This document shows positions 5,610-9,689 of a stretch of DNA of 9,689 bases, one piece after another (position 1 is the stretch's first letter; each line of letters opens with the position of its first letter). The DNA is from Candidatus Krumholzibacteriota bacterium (GTDB taxonomy: Bacteria; Krumholzibacteriota; Krumholzibacteriia; Krumholzibacteriales; Krumholzibacteriaceae). The notes beneath the pieces are model-generated. The model did not search any database. It was given only the letters and a program-made list of their open reading frames with translations, and had not been told where the DNA came from. Location of the stretch: contig DAOVNN010000086.1 of assembly GCA_030630165.1 (NCBI GenBank), positions 1 to 9,689 on the forward strand, in the 5' to 3' direction. A program made the position numbers and the translations under genes.

Positions 5610-6515
5610 ATGAAGATCGGGATGATCGGGCTGGGGAAGATGGGCGGCAATATGGCCGAGCGTCTGATAAGGGGAGGACACGGGATCGTCGGGTATGCCC
5701 GGCACGAAGAGGCGGTCAGGGCACTGGAGGAGAAGGGCGGCACCGGAGCCGGCTCGATCGGAGAGCTGACGGGGATGCTCGATACTCCCCGTGTAGTCTG
5801 GATAATGGTGCCGGCCGGCAGGCCGGTCGACTCGGTGATAGAGGAACTGTTTTCCCACCTCGATAAGGGCGATATCATCATCGACGGCGGAAACTCCCGG
5901 TACACCGATACGAAGAGGCGCGCCGCGGCTCTGCGGGATGCAGGGCTGAACATGGTCGATGTCGGCACGAGCGGAGGCGTGTGGGGGCTGGCGGAAGGGT
6001 ACAGCATGATGGTCGGTGGGGAGAAGGAGACTGTCGAGATTCTCAGGCCCATCCTCGAGACGCTCGCTCCCGCCCCCGATATGGGATGGGGGCATGTCGG
6101 CCCCTCGGGCGCGGGCCATTTCGTCAAGATGGTACACAACGGGATCGAGTACGGGATGATGCAGGCCTTCGCCGAAGGATTCGCGATAATGAAGGCGAAG
6201 GATGAGTTCGATATAGATCTTCACAATGTATCCGGGATATGGCGATACGGCAGCGTCGTCCGCTCATGGCTGCTCGATCTGATCGCGGACGCCCTTGACG
6301 GCGATCAGGAACTCCCCGGTATCGCGCCGTTCGTGTCGGACTCGGGGGAGGGAAGATGGACGGCGATAGAGGCTATAGACCTCGGGGTCCCCGCGCCGGT
6401 GATCTCGCTGGCCCTTTCCGAAAGGTTCCGTTCGCAGAACGACAATTCATATGCCGACCGGCTTCTTGCCGCGATGAGAAACAAGTTCGGCGGACACGAG
6501 GTGAAGTCCAGATGA
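5610..6515 (+). CDS. gnd: 6-phosphogluconate dehydrogenase, decarboxylating (short form)
   Basis: Oxidises 6-phosphogluconate to ribulose 5-phosphate and CO2, the third step of the oxidative pentose phosphate branch. The 301-residue product belongs to the short (~300 aa) class rather than the ~470 aa enteric form. Visible motifs are the Rossmann loop GLGKMG (7-12), DGGNS (92-96), SGGVWG (121-126), and the active-site stretch GPSGAGHFVKMVHNGIEYG (164-182) with K173, H176 and N177. After the second strand the sequence is GYARHEE (28-34): there is no acidic residue where NAD-preferring enzymes have Asp, and R31 is placed to hold the 2'-phosphate, so I infer NADP+ preference. The stop codon overlaps the zwf start by four bases (ATGA). 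It leads the gnd-zwf-pgl operon. The start is set by GGAGGT; the frame upstream of it is a shadow. Confidence 0.95.
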   Translation: MKIGMIGLGKMGGNMAERLIRGGHGIVGYARHEEAVRALEEKGGTGAGSIGELTGMLDTPRVVWIMVPAGRPVDSVIEELFSHLDKGDIIIDGGNSRYTDTKRRAAALRDAGLNMVDVGTSGGVWGLAEGYSMMVGGEKETVEILRPILETLAPAPDMGWGHVGPSGAGHFVKMVHNGIEYGMMQAFAEGFAIMKAKDEFDIDLHNVSGIWRYGSVVRSWLLDLIADALDGDQELPGIAPFVSDSGEGRWTAIEAIDLGVPAPVISLALSERFRSQNDNSYADRLLAAMRNKFGGHEVKSR

Positions 6516-7957
6516 ACATCCCGTCTCACATCTTCACGATATTCGGCGCGAGCGGGGATCTGACAAAGAGAAAGATCCTGCCCGCGCTGTTCCATCTCTT
6601 CGCCGAGGGCAGGATCGGACCGGACTGCATAATCGTCGGTACAGGAAGAAAGCAGATGGACGATGAGACCTTCAGGGACCTGACACTCGAGGCCCTCGCG
6701 GAAGCGGGGTTCGGCGGGGGAGAGAACGCGGCGAAATGGTGCACCGGCTGTATCTTTTACCATTGTCTCGGAGATGGATCACCCGAAAACTACAAGCGCC
6801 TCGGGGAGAGGCTCGCCGGGCTGGAGAAGGAACACGGCCTGCCGGGGAACAGGGCCTTTTATCTGGCGCTGCCGCCCGATGCCTTTCCACAGGTCATCGA
6901 GAATATCGGTGAAGCGGGTCTGGCCGATTCCGGGGGATGGTCGAGGCTGGTAATAGAGAAACCGTTCGGAAGGGATCTCGACTCCGCGCTGAGACTCAAC
7001 GAACACATCCATCGATGGTTCGAAGAGGATCAGATCTACCGTATCGATCACTACCTCGGCAAGGAGACGGTGCAGAACCTCCTCGTCTTCCGTTTCGCCA
7101 ACGCGATGTTCGAGTCGATATGGAACCGTGACCGGATCGACCACATACAGATCACGGTAGCAGAAAGTCTCGGCGTAGAGCACAGGGCGAGGTACTATGA
7201 CAAGGCAGGTGCCGTCAGGGACATGGTCCAGAACCACATCGCCCAGCTCCTGACCATGATAACGATGGAGGTGCCGGGCAGATTCGAACCCCGTGCGATC
7301 ATGCGGGAGAAGGTAAAGGTCCTGCGCAGCATAATGCCTCTCCAGCCCGGTGACATCGTCCTCGGGCAGTACGACGCGGGGGATGGAAAACCCGGGTACC
7401 GTGATGAAGAGGGGACAGGGGAAGATTCGATCACACCGACATTCGCCGCCATCAGGCTCCATGTAGATACGTGGAGATGGAAGGGAACCCCGATATATAT
7501 CAGGACCGGCAAGAGGATGCCGGTGAAGACGACGCAGATCTCGGTCGTCTTCGAGCACCCGCCGGTCTGCTTCTTTCGGGCCATGGAGGGATGCACCCCT
7601 CGACCTAATATCCTTAATATCTCCATCCAGCCCGACGAGAGTTTCACACTCTCCTTCGATGTAAAGAAACCGGGAGAGCCCTTTACTCTCGAGTCGCAGG
7701 ATCTTCACTTCAGCTATGCCGACACATTCGGGAGGCTGCCCGACGCTTACGAGACCCTGCTTCTCGATATCATGACGGGCGACCAGACCCTCTTCGTCCA
7801 CGCCGACGAGGTGGAGGCCTCCTGGAAGTTCTTCGAGCCGGCGCTCGACCATGGACTGCCCCTGGCGCGTTACGCGGCCGGGACATGGGGACCTGATGAG
7901 GTGGCAGAGCTCCTGTTACGTGAGGGGCGCACCTGGTCGGTCAGGCAGGGCGGGTAG
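6512..7957 (+). CDS. zwf: Glucose-6-phosphate 1-dehydrogenase
   Basis: Converts glucose 6-phosphate to 6-phosphogluconolactone with reduction of NAD(P)+. The protein has 481 residues, close to the family norm. Motifs in order: nucleotide loop FGASGDLTKRK (11-21), IEKPFG (148-153), the substrate-binding signature RIDHYLGKE (177-185), and QNHIAQ (240-245), whose H242 aligns with the catalytic base. ATG 6512 overlaps the gnd stop as ATGA and places the Rossmann strand IFTIFGASGD at the right distance from the N-terminus. The frame is open for 52 more codons upstream inside gnd, but these have no family similarity. It is coupled to gnd upstream, and pgl begins two bases after its stop. No frameshift or missing key residue is seen. 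Confidence 0.97.
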   Translation: MNIPSHIFTIFGASGDLTKRKILPALFHLFAEGRIGPDCIIVGTGRKQMDDETFRDLTLEALAEAGFGGGENAAKWCTGCIFYHCLGDGSPENYKRLGERLAGLEKEHGLPGNRAFYLALPPDAFPQVIENIGEAGLADSGGWSRLVIEKPFGRDLDSALRLNEHIHRWFEEDQIYRIDHYLGKETVQNLLVFRFANAMFESIWNRDRIDHIQITVAESLGVEHRARYYDKAGAVRDMVQNHIAQLLTMITMEVPGRFEPRAIMREKVKVLRSIMPLQPGDIVLGQYDAGDGKPGYRDEEGTGEDSITPTFAAIRLHVDTWRWKGTPIYIRTGKRMPVKTTQISVVFEHPPVCFFRAMEGCTPRPNILNISIQPDESFTLSFDVKKPGEPFTLESQDLHFSYADTFGRLPDAYETLLLDIMTGDQTLFVHADEVEASWKFFEPALDHGLPLARYAAGTWGPDEVAELLLREGRTWSVRQGG

Positions 7958-7959
7958 AG

Positions 7960-8697
7960 ATGCAGAGAGCCGTTCGCGTTTTCGACGACCTCGAATCGAT
8001 GAGCTTGACCGTGGCGGCGGCAGTTGCGGAGCTTGCGGCTGATTCGACGGGACCATTTTCAATCGCCCTTTCCGGCGGCGACACTCCGAACAGGCTTTAC
8101 GAACTGCTCTCCGACGAATCGACCGGGATAGACTGGAAGAATCTGCATCTCTTCTGGGGGGACGAGAGATTCGTTCCGCACGGCGATAAGTCGAGCAATT
8201 TCGGATCGGCGAAAAGGGCGCTTCTCGACAGGATAGATATCCCCGAAGAAAACATACACGGCATCCCTGTCGATGCTCAGGCGGCAGCTGATGCGGCGGT
8301 GATCTACGAAAAAGAACTGAGAGACTTTTTCGGGATCCGGGAAGACGGATTTCCCCGATTCGATCTTGTCCTCCTCGGCCTCGGAGATGACGGACACACC
8401 GCCTCGATATTTCCCGGTGATCCCGTAATCGATGAGAGAAAAAAATGGGTCTCGGCGGTGATTGCCCCCGCGGGCGTCGTGCCTGCGGAACGTATCACGT
8501 TGACTCTTCCTGTCATCAATTCCGCGAAGGCTGTCTTTTTCCTCATCTCTGGAGAATCGAAGGCCGATGTCCTGCACGATATCCTGTTTATGGGGAGGAT
8601 GGCCGAGGACCAGTATCCCGGTGCCAGGATATCGCCCGACGGGTCCCTTGTCTGGTTCGTCGACCGGGCGGCGTACGGCGGTGACCTCGACTCCTGA
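7960..8697 (+). CDS. pgl: 6-phosphogluconolactonase (DevB/SOL type)
   Basis: Hydrolyses 6-phosphogluconolactone to 6-phosphogluconate, joining the reactions of zwf and gnd. The 245-residue product is of typical length for the DevB/NagB-like class. It carries SGGDTP (38-43, where most relatives have SGGSTP), LFWGDERFVP (64-73) and GLGDDGHTASIFPG (140-153), the sugar-phosphate and catalytic loops of the family. The start is two bases after the zwf TAG, so translation is almost certainly coupled. It is the last gene of the compact cassette: 76 bases separate it from the next gene, with no U-tailed terminator, so read-through into the nitroreductase-like gene is possible. Confidence 0.96.
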   Translation: MQRAVRVFDDLESMSLTVAAAVAELAADSTGPFSIALSGGDTPNRLYELLSDESTGIDWKNLHLFWGDERFVPHGDKSSNFGSAKRALLDRIDIPEENIHGIPVDAQAAADAAVIYEKELRDFFGIREDGFPRFDLVLLGLGDDGHTASIFPGDPVIDERKKWVSAVIAPAGVVPAERITLTLPVINSAKAVFFLISGESKADVLHDILFMGRMAEDQYPGARISPDGSLVWFVDRAAYGGDLDS

Positions 8698-8707
8698 GGG
8701 TGAATAC

Positions 8708-8736
8708 TTGATAATATCCCCGGCAAAGGTTAATCT
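8708..8736 (+). promoter_or_regulatory. Possible sigma-70 promoter before the nitroreductase-like gene
   Basis: TTGATA (8708-8713), 17 bases, TAATCT (8731-8736). The -35 matches consensus at five of six bases; the -10 is weak. A start near 8743 would leave a leader of about 30 bases that contains the ribosome-binding site but lacks the left arm of the hairpin at 8735-8767. Confidence 0.3.
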
Positions 8737-8767
8737 CCTTTCCACGTATCTGTACAATTGAAAGGAG
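8735..8767 (+). promoter_or_regulatory. Hairpin that can sequester the nitroreductase ribosome-binding site
   Basis: CTCCTTTC (8735-8742) is the exact reverse complement of GAAAGGAG (8760-8767), with a 17-base loop between. The right arm contains AAAGGAG, the ribosome-binding site six bases before ATG 8774. In any transcript reading through from pgl the two arms can pair and hide the site, a simple layout for translational control. An anti-SD stretch could arise by chance, but eight perfect pairs exactly over the site deserve notice. Confidence 0.45.
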
Positions 8768-8773
8768 ACCCCG

Positions 8774-9508
8774 ATGAGATATATAACGATCCTTCTGCTT
8801 GCAATCTGCATCCTTATGCCTTCGACCGCCTGGAGCGGCAAGTATAAACTCGAGCACAACGCTATAGCGACGATCGAGCTGCCCAAGCCTGTCTTGAGCA
8901 GTGATTTCTCGATAGAGAAGGTCCTCAGCGAGCGCAGATCGGTAAGGAGTTATACCGACGAGCCCGTTACCCTTAAAGAGGTCTCCCAGCTTCTCTGGTC
9001 AGCCTACGGGATCACATACACGAGGGAAGGCCTTCCTGATTTCATACGCGGGGGATTCAAGACCGCACCATCTGCCGGAGCCCGCTATCCGCTCGAGATC
9101 TATCTCGTCGCTGGAAACGTCAAAGGGCTTCTTCCCGGAATCTACTGGTACGTACCCGAGGGGCACGTCATCCACAGGCTCACCGACGGAGATGTAAGGT
9201 CCGACCTCATGGCCGCGTGCCTGAGCCAGAAGTTTGCCGGCGATGCTCCGGTATCTATCGTCTGGTCCGCCGTCTACGAGAGATGCACGGAGAAGTACGG
9301 CGAGCGCGGGCGGGAGAGGTATGTCTGCATGGACCTCGGCCACTCGGCGCAGAACGTATACCTCCAGTGCGGTTCGCTCGGGCTCGGAACCTGCGCGATT
9401 GGCGCCTTCTCGGACGATGCGCTCAAGAAACTGATCGGCATGACCGAAGAGGAAGTGCCGCTCTATGTGATGCCTGTCGGGAGGCTTCCCAGGGAGCATA
9501 AGAAATAA
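8774..9508 (+). CDS. Signal-peptide-bearing SagB-type nitroreductase-fold protein
   Basis: A 244-residue protein. Residues 1-21 are a Sec-type signal peptide (MRYITILLLAICILMPSTAW, then S), with probable cleavage after A-W-S. The mature part has nitroreductase-family FMN motifs: RRSVRSY (54-60), APSAGARYPLEIYLV (98-112, the SagB-type stretch), and DLGHSAQNVYLQCGSLGLGT (187-206) near the C-terminal flavin region. SagB-like enzymes are FMN dehydrogenases, some of which oxidise peptide azolines, but no azole-peptide precursor or cyclodehydratase is in the window, so the substrate is unknown. An exported FMN enzyme is less usual than a cytoplasmic one. AAAGGAG lies six bases before the start and may be masked by a hairpin. 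The next gene overlaps the stop by one base (TAATG), so the two form an operon. Confidence 0.85.
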   Translation: MRYITILLLAICILMPSTAWSGKYKLEHNAIATIELPKPVLSSDFSIEKVLSERRSVRSYTDEPVTLKEVSQLLWSAYGITYTREGLPDFIRGGFKTAPSAGARYPLEIYLVAGNVKGLLPGIYWYVPEGHVIHRLTDGDVRSDLMAACLSQKFAGDAPVSIVWSAVYERCTEKYGERGRERYVCMDLGHSAQNVYLQCGSLGLGTCAIGAFSDDALKKLIGMTEEEVPLYVMPVGRLPREHKK

Positions 9509-9689
9509 TGATAATACTCGACAGGCCGTACGTATCGGACCTTCTCGCTGAAACACTCCAGCGCCTCCGAACGCCCGTGCTTCGCAACACCACCTCCGAG
9601 AACCTTGCCGGGGAATACGATCTCGAACTGGTCGACGGGGAGGAGTTCGCCGAGAGGGCCAACGCGGGAAAGTATCCGCTTATCTATAC
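9508..9689 (+). CDS. N-terminus of a possible ATP-grasp-type protein (cut by window edge)
   Basis: From ATG 9508, which shares its A with the TAA stop of the preceding gene, 60 codons stay open to the edge. The start MIILDRPYVSDLLAETLQRL and the later stretch VDGEEFAERANAGKYPLIY recall the pre-grasp N-terminal part of uncharacterised ATP-grasp (carbamoyl-phosphate-synthase-like) proteins. No ATP-binding motif lies within the visible portion, so the family name is from memory of similar N-termini and is uncertain. There is no good ribosome-binding site of its own except GGGAG in the end of the upstream gene; overlap of start and stop suggests coupled translation. That it is a real gene is more certain than what it encodes. 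Confidence 0.5.
   Translation, partial: MIILDRPYVSDLLAETLQRLRTPVLRNTTSENLAGEYDLELVDGEEFAERANAGKYPLIY

Noticed and set aside
6779..7852. A 357-codon minus-strand open frame within zwf
   Set aside because: It is antisense to a full-length glucose-6-phosphate dehydrogenase with all catalytic motifs. High-GC third positions commonly keep the opposite frame open.

Overview
The window reads as a chromosomal segment of a diderm (Gram-negative type) bacterium with moderately high GC and ATA/AGG-tolerant codon use. Secreted and membrane-anchored proteins, an ECF sigma/anti-sigma pair and a SpoIIAB/SpoIIAA-like pair sit next to a central-carbon operon. The style resembles the FCB / uncultured candidate-phylum lineages (for example Krumholzibacteriota- or Eisenbacteria-like), but that placement is an impression, not a demonstration. 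There is no rRNA, tRNA, CRISPR array or insertion sequence, and no gene-free stretch longer than about 190 bases.

Left half, minus strand (right to left). A kinase/STAS partner-switch pair (5494-4806) ends at a good rho-independent terminator (4705-4659). Next come an ECF sigma factor (4617-4087) and its membrane anti-sigma factor (4083-3346). They are followed by a striking 652-residue membrane-anchored protein made almost wholly of about 48 short, 12-residue repeats (3241-1283). Last is a secreted HELVH zinc-metalloprotease-like protein that runs off the left edge (1167-1).

The most notable regulatory signal is a two-block element, CCAACTTT-N12-CTGTATTT. It occurs twice with identical octamers and identical spacing: directly upstream of the sigma gene, and upstream of the repeat-protein gene. 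This is what a self-activating ECF sigma factor and its target promoter would look like. It makes the sigma / anti-sigma / dodecapeptide-repeat protein a candidate self-contained envelope-response module, with the protease as a possible fourth member.

Right half, plus strand. A tightly packed operon gnd-zwf-pgl (5610-8697) encodes all three enzymes of the oxidative pentose phosphate branch, with a 4-base overlap and a 2-base gap. It is followed by a SagB-type nitroreductase-fold protein with a signal peptide (8774-9508). The ribosome-binding site of that gene lies in one arm of an 8-bp inverted repeat. A downstream gene overlaps it by one base and leaves the window at 9689; it is probably an ATP-grasp-type protein.

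The two halves are divergently transcribed from the 115-base gap 5495-5609.
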